64,000 bases of DNA from Cotesia glomerata (GCF_020080835.1 NC_058163.1:26114131-26178130), one strand, 5' to 3'. Counted from the stretch's first letter, positions 34,566-47,924 are shown. Notes: generated by a model not told the origin, from the sequence alone. Numbers and translations are program-made.

Positions 34566-37500
34566 ATATATCAAAAATGCATGTGGGTACTCAAATGAAA
34601 GCTCTTGATGAGTGTAACATCAAGATGAGCTTATATCTTTAAAATATATATTATATATAAGTATATATGAAAAATATATCAAAAATGCATGTGGGTACTC
34701 AAATGAAAGCTCTTGATGAGTGTAACATCAGGATGAGCTTATATCTTAAAAAATGTCAATAGTTAAAAAATTACAGTGCAATTTAACGAAATTCATTATT
34801 CAAAAAAGCAAAATTTTATTTATTTATAGTTTACAAGTTTCAGCAGTCACATAGTGACTGCAAGGTTGCTAGTTTTTTATATAATAATTCAATTGCCATA
34901 AAATTTTAAGAATATTTTTTATGTCTGTCAACTTCAGTGTCATTTTTTTAAACTCAAACTTAAATAAACTATTTTTAATAAAAATTATTTTTAGATGTTT
35001 GTAACAACCGAGAGTAAATTTAACACCCTGGCAGAATTGGTTCATCATCATTCAATGCTAGCTGACGGATTGATAACGCAACTTTTGTACCCAGCGCCTA
35101 AACACAATAAACCAACAGTATTTCCACTTAGTCCTGAGCCGGATGAGTGGGAGATAAATCGCACTGACATTGTGATGAGACATAAACTTGGGGGTGGACA
35201 GTACGGTGACGTGTACGAAGCCGTCTGGAAGCGTTACAATATGACTGTAGCTGTTAAGACTCTTAAAGAGGATACAATGGCCTTGAAAGATTTTCTAGAA
35301 GAAGCAGCGATAATGAAAGAAATGAAACATCGGAATCTTGTTCAATTGTTGGGTGTCTGCACGCGCGAGCCACCTTTTTATATTATCACTGAATTTATGA
35401 GCAAAGGAAATTTATTGGATTATTTACGTAACGAAAGTAAACATCAAATAAACGCGGTAGTGTTGATGCACATGGCAACACAGATAGCAAGTGGTATGAG
35501 CTATCTTGAGAGTCGTAATTTTATTCACAGAGATTTAGCTGCGCGTAATTGTCTCGTCGGTGAGAATCACCTTGTCAAGGTCGCTGATTTTGGTCTCGCG
35601 AGACTGATGCGTGATGACACCTACACTGCTCACGCTGGCGCTAAATTTCCGATAAAATGGACTGCGCCTGAAGGACTAGCTTATAATAAATTTTCAACAA
35701 AATCTGACGTATGGGCGTTTGGTATTTTACTTTGGGAGATTGCGACCTATGGAATGTCTCCGTATCCTGGTGTTGACCTGACTGATGTTTATCATATGCT
35801 GGAGAAGGGCTACAGGATGGAGTGTCCTCCAGGGTGTCCTCCGAAAGTCTACGAGCTGATGAGACAGTGCTGGCAGTGGTCGGCTATCGAACGACCGACG
35901 TTCAAAGAAATTCATCATTCGTTGGAAAATATGTTTCAAGAGTCCAGTATTACAGAGGGTATATTATTTTTTTTATTAATATTTTTGATTTGTAAATAAG
36001 CTATAAATGATGATTTTTTTTTTTTTAGAGGTAGAAAAACAATTACAAGGTGGTTGTGATACTCCGATGTTTTCTTATAATCACAAGAAATCCCAAACAG
36101 GAAGTACAGGAAATATTCATGGTCTTGTTTTAGTATCTGACCAATTATCTAACACAGGTTTAACGCAAGGTAGTTATTAGTATATTGATTATTACATTAG
36201 TGTAATCTATATTATTAAGAGAAAAAAAATTGTATCTCTAGATACATAATTAAGAAATGACCTTGTATCTTGAGAACTATTGACATTTTTAAAGATATAA
36301 GCTCATCCTGATGTTACACTCATCGAGACCTGTCATTTAAGTACCCACATGTATTTTTGAAATATTTTTCATATATACATATATATAATATATATAAATA
36401 TATGAAAAATTGATGTGGGTACTCAAATGAAAGCTCTTGATGACTGTAACATCGGGATGAGCTTATATCTTTAAAAATGTCAATAATTAAGAAATGACCT
36501 TTTATCTTGTGAAATATTGACATTTTTTAAGATATAAACTCATTCCGATATTACACTCATCGAGAACTTTCATTTGAATACCCACATCGATTTTTCATAT
36601 ATTTACATATATGTATATATGAAAAATATATCAAAAATTCATGTGGGTACTCAAATGAAAGCTCTTGATGAGTGGAACATCGGAATGAGCTTATATCTTT
36701 AAAAATGTCAATAATTAAGAAATGACCTTGTACCTTGTGAAATATTTATATTTTTAAAGATATAAGCTCATCTCGATGTTACACTCATTAAGGCCTTTCA
36801 TTTGAGTACCCACATCAATTTTTCATATATTTTATATATTTATATATATGAATATATGAAAAATATATCAAAAATGCATGTGGGTACTCAAATGAAAGCT
36901 CTAGATTTGTGTAACATCGGAATGAGCTTATATCTTTAAAAACTTCAATATTTAAAAAAGTACAGTGTAATTTAACAAAATTCATTATTTAATAAAGCAA
37001 AATTTTATTTATAGTTCACAAGTCACGGCAGTCACATAGTGACTGCAAGGTTACTAGTACAATACTAATAAAATAAAATTTAATATAGATGCTGGAAGTA
37101 ATGTCACTAAACTTAGTACTTTCATGGGTGGTCTTACCAACAAAGCTAACAGTAACATGGTACAGATGCGTCGCTCTACAAATAAAAGAGGAAAACAAGC
37201 TCCTGCCCCGCCCAAAAGAACCAGGTACGGCTGTAAACACTTGGCTTAATATTTTTATTCGGGTGTATTTATAAAATTAGCATAATAAATTTAATAATCC
37301 ACACGTTTTTTTTTTTTTTTTTTTATTATTATTTTTCAATAGCTTATTGTCGTCATGCAGTTCGTTTCGTGACTCTGCGTACCAGGAGCAAGATCAGCAT
37401 AATATCGATTCTGTCGGGACTACAAATCTTGATGATGGAACCGATCTAAATGGTATTGATAATATTTCTAAAAGTATTTTAACGCGTATTTATTTATATT

Positions 37501-40500
37501 TTTTATTATCATATAAATAATGCACGTACTGCTTAATTATCATCCCATTATTATAAATAAATTTTAATTATTTTCTTTCCCTTTATTTAACTTAATAAAT
37601 AATTTGCATCGTGAAACAATCTTAAAAAAAAACAGCACGTGGGTCATTCTCCTGGAATCTAATTTTATTAATTTATGACTTTTATTATTAACTCGATTAT
37701 TATATAATATGTAATAAGCCTAAGTACTTAGTCTAGTTGTTACGGAATTTTATTTTATTATTATTAAAATTAAATTTCATTCAAAAATTGTAGACTCCCT
37801 ATATTTAATTTATTAATTTAATTAATCAGAAATATTTTTTATTTCTGTAAATAATAATAAAAAAAAAATAATAATAATAAATAATTTTATAGAAAATGCA
37901 TGAAGTCAGTAGATTCGTAGTAGAATTTTAATTCATATAATAAACATAATTAATTAAAATAATAAAAATAGTTTTATATAATCTAATTACATATGTAAAT
38001 TATTATTATTATACTATTTATTTTTTTTATCACCTAAAAGATTACATCATACGTTCAAGCAGTGTTACGTGAGTTTACTAACACTTTTAATAATTATTAT
38101 CATGATACTCATAATTGACTCATGCTTGGTAATTAATAAAACCATTAAAATATATAGTGAGCCTATGGATAGTTGAAAGATCGTTCGATTAATGGAGAAT
38201 GACCTGATAAGCATCATAAAATAAACCTGAAAAAAAAAAAAAAAATTCGCTCGTGCTTTTATCCAGCGCTTACCACCATCATCATTACATCGATACGCTT
38301 TAGCATTTATTTTTAATAAAAAAACACATTCGTTTTTAATTAAAATACCTTAAACATACTCACAATAAATGGGTGATTTTCTGTAAAGACGTCTTAAATT
38401 TTCCGACCAAATTATTTTTTATTTTATTAGAAAAAAAAATTAACAAGGACTACAAAACTATCAGTTTAATGATAATAAATACACAGCCAATTGAATTTTT
38501 TTTTTTTTTTTCGATATTTGTGTATCTTTTGCCATATAACATAATAGGGGACTGTTTTTTTTTTTATCAAATTGAGAAAAATCAAACAAACTATTTCAAT
38601 GCATTAAACTTTTCAAGTTCTTAATGAATATTTACGTTAATTAGAATAATTAAGACTTATGGATCTAATTTTATAAATAAAAAAAAAATTTGGGGACAAA
38701 CTTTGATTTAATGAATGTAAGGAAACAAATGAATTTTCAGTAATTTTTATTAAAGAAAATTGTTAGTTAACTAATTAAGTTTATAAAAATTATATATTAT
38801 AAACGAATAACTTGAAATTTAATCTTAAAATTTTAAAGTTAAAATTTATTTCATTTTAATTTTCAGTCTCTCAAGTAGAAATATTTTTTTACTTTCGTAA
38901 ATTTTTTTTAGTAACAAAATAACAATTTTTCTAATAAAAAAAAAAAATCACCGAGACAGCAAAAAAAAACAGAAAAAATAGACCCGAAAAAAATTTTAAA
39001 GTTATGAAAAATTCATATTATTTCATTAAAATTATTATAAAATAAAAATTATAATATTTTTTTTTTAACAAAAAATGGAGTGATCATTCTGGTAATATTT
39101 GTTTTTCAGGAAAATTGTGGATATGATACAATAGTTTTTATTTTATAACAATTTTAATGAAATAATATGAATTTTTCATAACTTAAAAATTTTTTCCGGT
39201 CTATTTTTTCCGATTACCCAAAAAAGCATCCTTACAGAGAATCACCTATAAATACACACAATTTTATTTTTATTATTTTTATTTTGTTTATTAAATGACA
39301 ACTCAGGTATCACGCGAGATCTCGTGACAATGGCAACACAATCAATACCTCCAGGAGGCTGTGACTTGGAGGACGACGGCGACGGATCCCAGGGGACGGA
39401 GTCTAATTTTCTCCCCCAGCCATCGGCTTCACCCGAACCAATACTCAACATATGCAATCAGAAACAAATAAAAACGAGACAGTACTCGTCTAAGGAAGTA
39501 CTACCACAGAAGGTATAACTAACTAAAATTAAAACAATTAAACAAAATTATTTATTGACGCTTCAAAGGTGGTAGCCAAATTATTTTTACCGCTATTTTT
39601 TTTTTTTACAAAATATAAATAAATAATTAAAATAAAAAGCAACGAGCCGTCCGGTAAATGCATCTAGCACTGCTTGAATAGAATCCGCTTTATTAAAAAA
39701 AAATAACAGTAATATTAACCAACATTATCAACCCTAACAAACTCTATTTATTACAGCTAGTCCACGTGGGTGCCCTGGAAGTACAAAATGTTAAACGTGC
39801 TATAAATCGATACGGAACACTACCAAAAGGCGCTCGAATAGGCGCGTATCTAGAGTCGCTCCGTCAAAGCGGTATGCCATCTGCCCACGAATCTCCATCG
39901 TCTATTGACCTACATCAGCAACAACAACAACAACAACAACAACATCCTCAACACCAGCAACCACACGAAGCAATAAATATTATCGAAACGTCTCAACACC
40001 GGTCGCTCTCACCGCGACAAAATAATTTAAGAAACCAGCCACAAATGACTCGCAGTAATTCGTCCAGCGGTGTTGTTAACACTTACCAGCCTCCCAACTC
40101 ACCCCGCAGCCGCATGTCGAGTCGCAGTAAAAATAATAATGATAACATTGGACTCAGAACTTTTCGCAATCCCAATACCTCGACATTCCGAACAGCTAGT
40201 CCCTCAAGATCGGTACAGCCGACTTTAGCAGACTTGGAATTCCCTCCCCCGCCTGTAGATCTTCCACCCCCGCCTTGTGACCCTAATATTGACCCCCCGG
40301 ATTTTTCGACGTTTAATCCACCTACAACTGGTGATGTTCCTTACAAACCTTCCGGTTCTCCAGTTTGTGTTAGAAAATCAAAAATAGATCGCAAGTCTAA
40401 GGAAGAAATTATTGAAGAAGATGACAAAAATAATGACCTAAGAACTGCTGAGCCTTCTGTTAAAGAAGCTAGTTCTAGATTTGGCGTTAATTTGAGGCGT

Positions 40501-41943
40501 AGAGAGACAACTAGTGTTGGAGGAAGTGAGAGTAATAAAACAGAGGACAAAAAAAATATTTTCCGTGGGAAAGAAAAAAATGATGGGATACTTTCACCGC
40601 CGACTGAAGCGCCACCGCCTCCGCCACCTTTACCGCCACCCTCTAACAATGATCCAGACGACGGATTTAATTTAAAACCGGGTATGAAAGAAATGCTTGA
40701 GCTTAAATTAATAAATGAAATAAAACAAAACGCTGATTTGAAGCAAAGTGGTACCTCACGTAAGTCTAATGTATTTAGTAATATAGTTTCACAGCATTTA
40801 GATCCGGCCTCTCAATTACTCTCCGAGTTGTGTGCTAATTTTAATATCGATCAGTCTACAGTAAATAAATCGCCTATTCAAGGAGAGTACGCTTCGTTAA
40901 ATTGTTTAAATGACTCACCTTATGACCAGACAAATAATCAGCTGAGTAATGTTGAAAAATCAGTGAGTCATAATATTAATAAAGATACTACTAAAGTATC
41001 GCCAGACACTTTGAATCCCGGGAGTGTTGGGTTTAAATTAAAAAAGGTTGATAAGAAATCAAATTTGCAAAAAGATGATAATAATGATGGGCAGATAATT
41101 GATTTTAAAGCGAGACTGAGAAAGGTTGAGAAGGATAATATTGATAAGCAGGATGATAAAATTAAGAAAAATGATGACGTGGGTGCTGATATGTCGGAGA
41201 ATGATGACGCTGATGATAAACGCAAAAGCACGGGTAGTATCAGTAGCTTGAAACGTTTGTGGGAAAATAAAGAATCCTCGTGGGAAAATCAACCGCTTAG
41301 TCCTAAATTAAGCACTCGGAGTATCAATAAACAAGACGGTGGTGATCCGGGTGAAGAAAGTCCTGAAGATCACAGTGGTGCTTCCACTAGGAGTTCTATT
41401 ACTAGTAAAAGTGATAGTAGAATTAGTCACCCGGGTAATTCAACTACTTCTGGGAGTGGGGATAATATTGAAAAGCCTTTAGTCCCGGCTAAACCCTCGG
41501 GTTCTAAATCTATTGGTTCTTCGGGAAAGTATTTTGGATCTTCGATTTATGCTACGCCTAATTGCGATAAGCAGGAGGAGGATAATGTGAGTGGTAAGCA
41601 ACAAGAGACTAAAGGAGCTAAACATGACGTATTAGAATTATCAAATGCTATTGAAGGTAGTATAACTAATTTAAAAGGTACTCCGGTTATTGTTATGGCC
41701 AGTTGGCTTCAATTGTCTGATAAAGTTGGTCTTCTTCATGGGCTACTTCAGGAAGTTAATTCTACGGAAGTTGCTGGTGCGCCATCTCACGCGAGATTTC
41801 AATTTCGTGATTTATTGTCACGGCTTGAATTACAGGCACGGCAATTGAGAGCCGCTGGTACTCGTAATATCACAGAGAACACAAGACTACTTAGTGATGT
41901 TCATAACACGATTAAAGATGTGACGAATATGATTCAGAGGTAA
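31911..41943 (+). CDS. Abl: Abl non-receptor tyrosine kinase, 9 coding exons
   Basis: Exons 31911-32037, 33335-33598, 33789-34087, 34995-35958, 36029-36169, 37089-37224, 37343-37452, 39307-39512 and 39757-41943 join in phase to 4434 nt, or 1477 aa. The N-terminus MGAQQTKDR has a glycine at position 2, a candidate myristoylation site. Domains in order: SH3 (about 110-168, ALYDF...WVPSNYV), SH2 (about 172-262, WYHGRI...FLVRES), then kinase with glycine loop GGGQYG (296-301), VAVK lysine K318, gatekeeper T362, HRDLAARN (D410), DFG 428-430 and activation-loop Y440. A long disordered tail has a glutamine tract and proline-rich motifs (PPPPVDLPPPP). The C-terminal 105 residues form the F-actin-binding helical bundle. 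Abl controls cytoskeleton, adhesion and axon guidance. All catalytic residues seen are intact. Exon 2 follows a 31-T polypyrimidine tract, and two introns carry full Helitron-like elements. Confidence 0.96.
32320..33240. repeat. AT-rich MITE cluster (family C/D) in Abl intron 1
   Basis: Several diverged and overlapping copies carry ends such as GACACTGAAATTGAAAGAC, AAAGTTAGCAGTCACTTAA and CTGCTAATTTCAGTGTC. Boundaries are approximate. Confidence 0.6.
34124..34941. mobile_element. MITE family D split by Helitron-like element H6
   Basis: The left half begins GATACTGAAGTTAGCTGACA at about 34124. The right half ends ATGTCTGTCAACTTCAGTGT at about 34941. The intact relative at 63505-63705 shows the two halves are one element, interrupted at 34158/34873 by the Helitron-like insert. 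Confidence 0.75.
34159..34872 (+). mobile_element. Helitron-like element H6, full ends, nested
   Basis: It starts at 34159 as A|TCTCTAGATAC, has two palindromic units plus a half unit, and ends with hairpin GCAGTCACATAGTGACTGC, AAGGTTG and CTAG (34869-34872), followed by T. These ends and flanks are canonical for Helitrons. It lies in the Abl intron between the SH2-coding exons. Confidence 0.85.
36235..37057 (+). mobile_element. Helitron-like element H7, full ends
   Basis: It starts A|TCTCTAGATAC at 36235, has three palindromic units and ends with the GCAGTCACATAGTGACTGC hairpin and CTAG (37054-37057) before T. It lies in an Abl intron and ends only 31 bp before the exon at 37089. Confidence 0.85.
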
Positions 41944-42240
41944 AGGTTCTATTCAATTGATATCTCTACGAGCACTTATTAATTAAATCAAAAAATTTTA
42001 GAACAGTTGCGTTTGTAATCGTGGATATGACGGTGAAAAAATAATAATAATGTTTGGAAGGTAGACGGAAAAAAGTTAACTGTAAAATTCCGGTTAATTT
42101 TTATAGTACAGCGAAAATCGGGGTGGCTAAAATATAAATATGAAAGAACTTAATGTAGAAAATTTAAAAGCCGCAATTTTTATTATTTTATGTCGAAAAT
42201 AAGTTATGAGTAGCTGTTACTATAGTAAATAACGACTCTG

Positions 42241-42432
42241 CACTGATAGAAGGATTTCTTAGCATTTAAGAAGATTTCTTTGTATTTAAGAAATCATTTC
42301 TTAGTATTTATAATATTTCTTAAATACTAAGAAATATTTTTTTAACACTAAGAAATGATTTCTTAAATACAAAGAAATTTTCTTAAATACTAAGAAATTT
42401 TCTTAAATACTAAGAAATTCTTCTATCAGTGT
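42241..42432. mobile_element. palindromic MITE family F, nested
   Basis: Ends CACTGATAGAAGGATTTCTT and AAGAAATTCTTCTATCAGTG are inverted repeats. The interior is made of repeated TTTCTTAGTATTTAAG-like blocks in both orientations, so the whole 192 bp can fold on itself. It occurs once in the window. Confidence 0.8.
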
Positions 42433-42726
42433 GTCATCTTAAAAAATTACTGTTTCAAACAGTAAAAATTGCCGTTTCAATATATAGTCCATTCTATGAG
42501 GAGAAGGGGAACTCAGATGAAAAGAAGAGGATCTCAATCTAGGAGAATTTAACATTTAAAACAGTAAAAATTATACTCTTAAAATATATATTCTACCAGT
42601 CCAAACAAGTCAATAATTATAGTTTGATTTTTAGTGTTGTGTTTGAAATTTACCATTTTACTTTGTAAATATTAACGTAGCTTGTATTGGAAATTTAGTA
42701 ATAGTATTTTACATTTTTTACATATC

Positions 42727-42990
42727 ACACGGAAAGAACAAGATGACACTGGATATCATCCCAGATTATACTCAGTGATATCTGTAGTGAAAAAAAATTT
42801 CAGATAGTAGCTAAAAAAAATCCAGATTATACTGCGTGATATCTGGATTATACTCATTGTTATCTGGATTATACTTATTGTTATCTGGATTATATTCATT
42901 GTAATCTGCATTATACTAGCTACTATCTAAAAATTTTTTTCACTCAGTATAATCTCGGATGATATCCAGTGTCATCTTGTTCTTTCCGTG
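42727..42990. mobile_element. palindromic MITE family B, copy B3 (nested in E2)
   Basis: Ends ACACGGAAAGAACAAGATGA and TCATCTTGTTCTTTCCGTG surround the GATAGTAGCTA core. It lies at the TACATATC site of the host where copy E1 carries its extra segment. Confidence 0.82.
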
Positions 42991-45129
42991 CATGCGATCA
43001 TTTATTTAGATAAGATAAAAGACCCAATTATTGACACTGAACTAGTTATTGACACTTGTAGTTTTATTTTAATTAAATAAAAAAAATCGACTCTAATAAA
43101 TTAATAAATATAATTTTTGAATTATAAAATTTAAGATAATTGATTTTTTGAGAACATTTTTTTTTTTTTTTTTCAATTAGAATAAAATTGCAAGTGTCAA
43201 TTAACTAAGCCAGTGTCAGTAAATGGATCTTTTTCTTCCATGTAAATTATAAATTAAAGCATTTAAATAATAAATCTAATAAAGTGATTAGTAAAATCAC
43301 AATTTTACTGTTTGAAATGGTAATTTTTACCATCTTATTATAAATCGACTATTATTTATTACAGTTTACTTTTTTCCGTGTAATTTTCTCATTAATTGAA
43401 GGCCGTACCGTATGAATATAAATATTATATATAAATATTAATTATTATTATTACTATAAATATTAATACATAATCTAAGTCATTAGCAGACGACCGAAAG
43501 GACAGTATTCTCTTTCGTATGATACCAGAAGTAAATTAATATTATTTAAAGGGTCAATGTCGTCTTATGTCATGAGGTCATTCATTCATATACATATACA
43601 TATACATATAAATATAAATATAAATAAATATATAAATATATATATAAAGATATAAATATAAATATAGCTATTGCTATTATAGAGTGAACAAATTTTACAC
43701 TTACAATAAGTATACTGATTAATTAATGGATAATTAAAATGCAAGAAGAGTGATGATCACTATTATGGAATTTATGTGTCTGCTCAGTATGAATTTTTAT
43801 TAAAAATTTTTATTAAAAAATAATTAAGTCAAAGAAAATAATAAATAATATTTGGATTAGTTTTTAAATCAGCGTGTAGTTGCAATCAAAATAAGCTGAG
43901 ATTATTTTTTAAATTTTTGCCGATAAATACCCAAATAAAAATAATTAAATAAAAAATTTTTCAATAGATATTTATATCATGCCATTTATAATGTACTCAT
44001 TTTTTCATCGTAATTTATCATTATAAATATTTAAAATAAAAAAAAAAGGCTTAGTATATCGTAACGCGGTAGATTAGAATCATCAGAAAATAATTATTTA
44101 AGCTAATTAAAATTATTAATTAAATGCAAACATTAATTACAAAGTTTATCTACTGAGAGACAATATAAACAATTTTGTATTTGTATAAAAAAAAATAATA
44201 ATTAATTAATTAATTATCATGGTAAAATTAATGGATTATCAGCCATTACGCGCCTACATTTATTATCATAAATTATAAATAGTTTAACGGGATAATTAGT
44301 TAATAAAATCAAATTCATTATTTAGAAAGTAACAGTCGATAAATGCTCTTCCTCAGCGTATGATTTTTTTTTTTTAATTTATAAATACTTGTACATTGTT
44401 TGCTATTATTATTAATACTCTTATTTTTATTTTCTTTATAATATAATTATTAATTATTAATTATGCTTTTTTTTTTTGTATAATCATTCATTTTTAAGCA
44501 AAAAAAAATTAGATATGACTGAATGTTTTGGAGACGATGAAATACTAACTCATGATACTGCCTGTATTTCATATGAATTATACATACTAAATAATTAAAA
44601 AAGGAAAAAGTAAATATTCAAAATCAAGACAGTGAAAATAAATTGAATTATTAATTGACTATATAACATTATCGATTAATTTTAATCCTGTGATAAAACT
44701 AATTTTGTTTCAATTGTAATTATTTTATTTTAATTAATCTCTTTATTTTTCATTATCATTACTATTATATTGTGCTCAATTTTAATGAAATGAAGTAAAG
44801 CAAGTGAACATTTTTTTTTAAAAATGCAGACGTGAGTGTATGATTGTTTTTATATAATAGTTAATCTGTATTATAGTAACTTGTGATTATTTATATGCAT
44901 ATTTATTTCATTATCATCTTTCGCATATTCTTTTTATATAAAAAAAAAAAAAAACAAAATAAAAAACAATTATTGACTAACTTAAATGGGTAATTGACCA
45001 ACGTATCGATTCGAACGTAATGAAGAAAAAATAATTGCTTTATACATTGATATAGAATTGAAAAATAAAAGTATATGTCAAATGATCTTTTGTTATTAAT
45101 ATTATTTTTTTTTAATCATTCCTTTAATA

Positions 45130-46560
45130 ATTACCAACAATTGTCGGTTTTTAAATGCTTAGAAAAAATTAATTATAATAATAAAAATTTTCCCTTGTAA
45201 TTTTTTTTTAATTTTTACATCTGGAATTTTTGTATTAAATTTTTTTCATGTAATTATGATATATATTTTAGATTTTTCAAAAATTTGATACTGGATTTTA
45301 ATTATTTTTTGTTAAAATTTAGTATAAAATTCAATTTTACAAATAAAAATAAATCTATAAATAATACTAAAGTTAATTTTTTAATTTATTAAACTATAAC
45401 TAAAAAATATTTATTAAAAATTACACTTATAGTTTTTCGAGTTTTTTATAAATAAAAAAATTTTTTTTGTAAAAACTCAATAAAAAAAAAAAAACTAAAA
45501 ATTTTAAAATGTCAGCTAACTTAATTTTCATAAACTATAAATGCAATTTTTAAATAAAAGTTAATTTAGCAGATATTTGATAACTTTGACAATATTTTAA
45601 ATAAATAAATTATAAAAAAAAATTGACATGTAGAAATTAAAAAAAATAAAAAATGCAATTTTTTAAAAATAACTTTTTAAAACAAATTTGTTTGTTAAAA
45701 AAAAATTAAAAAATTGTAAATTAACAGCTAAATTAATGTCATAATTTTTAAAAAACAATTTTCTAAACCTAATTAATAAATTAAATAAAAGATGACATTA
45801 AAGTTAGCAATAATTTGACAATTTTTTAATTTTTTTTAACAAAAAAATTTTTCTTAAAAAATTGCAATTTTTACGTTTTAAAATTTCTAAGTGTCAATTT
45901 TTTCTTATAACTCTTTTTTGCCATATTTTTTTTGTAACAAAATTATTAAATATATCCTAAATTAATTTTCATGAAAAATAAATTAGCCGAGGTTTTTAAT
46001 TTTTGAATTTTTTCTTCATAAATAAAATTAGAACTAAAAAATAATTTTTAAAAATTGCACTTATAGTCATCAAGTTTTTAATGAACGAAAATTTATTTTT
46101 TTGTAACAATTTTTTCAATAAAAAAAATTCTAAAAATTTTTAGATGTCAGCTAGCTTAATTTTCATAAATAAAACCCAAAAAATGATGAAAATTAATGAA
46201 AATAAAGTCAGCCGACATCTGAAAATTTATATGATTTTTTTTATTGAAGAATTGTTACAAAAAAATAAAAAAAAATTTTTTTCATTTGTTAAAAACTTCA
46301 AAAGCTATAAGTGCAATTTTTTAGTTCAAATTTAATAAATTAAGTAAGCTAACTTTATTGTTATTGAAAATTTTTTAGAATTTTTTTTTATTCAAAAAAT
46401 GATTACAAAAAAATAAAAAAAAAAAATTTCACTTGTAAAAAACTTTAAAAACTGTAAGTACAATTTTCTAAAAAATATTTTTTTGTTCTAATTTAATTAT
46501 TAAAAAAAAATCAAAAAATTAAAATCGTCGGCTAACTTTAGTATTATAAAAAATGTCGTT
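45130..46560. repeat. AT-rich MITE cluster (family C/D)
   Basis: Multiple inverted and diverged copies have ends such as GATGTCAGCTAGCTTAATTT, AAAGTTAGCAATAATTTGAC and CGTCGGCTAACTTTAG. Individual boundaries are hard to assign by eye. Confidence 0.55.
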
Positions 46561-46789
46561 TTTCAATTTGAACCAATTAGACCCTTCATTATCCTAGGAG
46601 TACTTTTAAATTACCTCCACAATTGAATCCAAAACCACTAAAATTAAATCCCTGATTGCTGAATCTAAAAAGAAAACCCCAAAAAAAAATGACGAAATTT
46701 AAGGATGAAAAAAATAATAAATAAAAAATCTAAAAAATAAAATAATTTTATCACTCAAGTAGTAATCACGTGTACGAGTGCGCGCGAAA

Positions 46790-47390
46790 ATATATTCAGC
46801 TAATAGAGATCAATAATAAGGTATTTAATGGTGCTGGTGGTGTGCCTTAGTATAGTTGTTGTTGCTCGTTGTGTCGTTGTTGTCGTCTGCTCTGAACTGT
46901 ACAGTCTACAGTCCGTATAAAACTTGAGCAGAGCTGTATAGTAGAGCTGTCTGGCCGTGTGATCGTTGGTTGCAGGTTGGGTCGGTTGGCTGGTGGGCGA
47001 GGGTGGACGACTGACGACCGACCGACGAGCCGATGAAGAACAAGAAGAACAAGAAGAAGAAGAAGAAGAAGGACAACCGTGTTGCGCTCCGCTGCGGAGC
47101 GACAGAGAAAAAAACAAAGAGATAAAAGTATAGCAGGTGATGTACAGTGTGAACATCTCGTTGGTTGGTCGTCCAATGTATCCAATGTCGGCTGTACTGC
47201 TAATATAACTGACTGCTGCTGTACTGACGGTGACGGCGACTGGACTGCCATCTGTATTGTCAATGTTGTTAGGAGCAAGAGCGAAAAGCAGCAGCAGCGT
47301 AATGGAGCCGTGAGGCATTTTGTCTGTTCTATACGACACACTATCGTTTTCTTGTGAATAATTATTGTGGATTATGGAGATTATTGGTAA
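46790..47390 (+). other. probable promoter / first non-coding exon of rhinoceros
   Basis: This is the only clearly less AT-rich block between Abl and rhinoceros, with an (AAG)n tract at about 47036-47072 and a perfect hairpin CGCTCCGCTGCGGAGCG (47085-47101). Open frames on both strands are low-complexity and unconvincing. A donor-like ATTG|GTAACC follows near 47387. The role is inferred from position and composition. Confidence 0.4.
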
Positions 47391-47706
47391 CCCGGTGCCT
47401 CCATGTACAGCGTAACGCTTAGTGAGTTTATTATACTGTGTGATAATACTGTCCCATTAATTCACAGGTTTATTAACGTCAAGACAATGTTTACATGATC
47501 TCTCTCGTACTTACCCGTAGATGTGGGGGTACAACCTCTTGTGTGATTTAACTTCCATCTAAACATTAAATACCCGGGTTATCCCGGCGTCATTACAATT
47601 ATTTTTTTATATTAATTAATAATTAAAACTCACAGCACTGTTATTTATATTCATTTTATCAAACACAACATTATTTTTTATAACCTCTCTTGTGTTTTTT
47701 CCACAG

Positions 47707-47924
47707 CTGAGTATCAAGTACCACAGTCAGTGCCACAGTGGTCTTTCAAGTTTATTCATTTACCTAAATTTTTTATTTTTAATCAACAACAACAACAACA
47801 ACTACTACTACTTATATCAATATTATTGTCAACATCAACAACCACTATTATATCCACGGTGGTCAGCCGTCACTTTGACGGATAATACATACACATGCTG
47901 CTAATGTACTCCAATGAGCCAATG
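47707..47924 (+). other. probable second 5'UTR exon of rhinoceros
   Basis: Acceptor TTTTTTCCACAG precedes 47707 and donor CAATG|GTAATT follows 47924. The block between is CA-rich (ACAACAACAACTAC) and has lower AT than its surroundings. No protein is supported. Confidence 0.4.

Larger units (their letters stand above)
42064..43380. mobile_element. MITE family E, copy E2 with two nested insertions
   Basis: Ends ACGGAAAAAAGTTAACTGT and ACAGTTTACTTTTTTCCGT bound 1.3 kb. A 192-bp palindromic MITE (42241-42432) and a family B element (42727-42990) interrupt it. Without them the host is about 860 bp. Confidence 0.75.
41944..46750. other. intergenic between Abl and the rhinoceros leader
   Basis: No coding region was recognised. 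It holds the probable Abl 3'UTR, a family E element with two further insertions (42064-43380), simple TA/TATA-rich stretches near 43570-43670 and a MITE cluster (45130-46560). Open frames here are short and lack recognisable domains. Confidence 0.65.

Noticed and set aside
40341..40649. Minus-strand frames under the Abl last exon
   Set aside because: They are shadows of the Abl coding sequence, with composition dictated by the sense strand.
46800..47341. Minus-strand frames of 164 and 179 codons before rhinoceros
   Set aside because: Serine, leucine and threonine runs come from (AAG)n and CAG/GTT repeats, the frames overlap each other, and no domain is recognisable.
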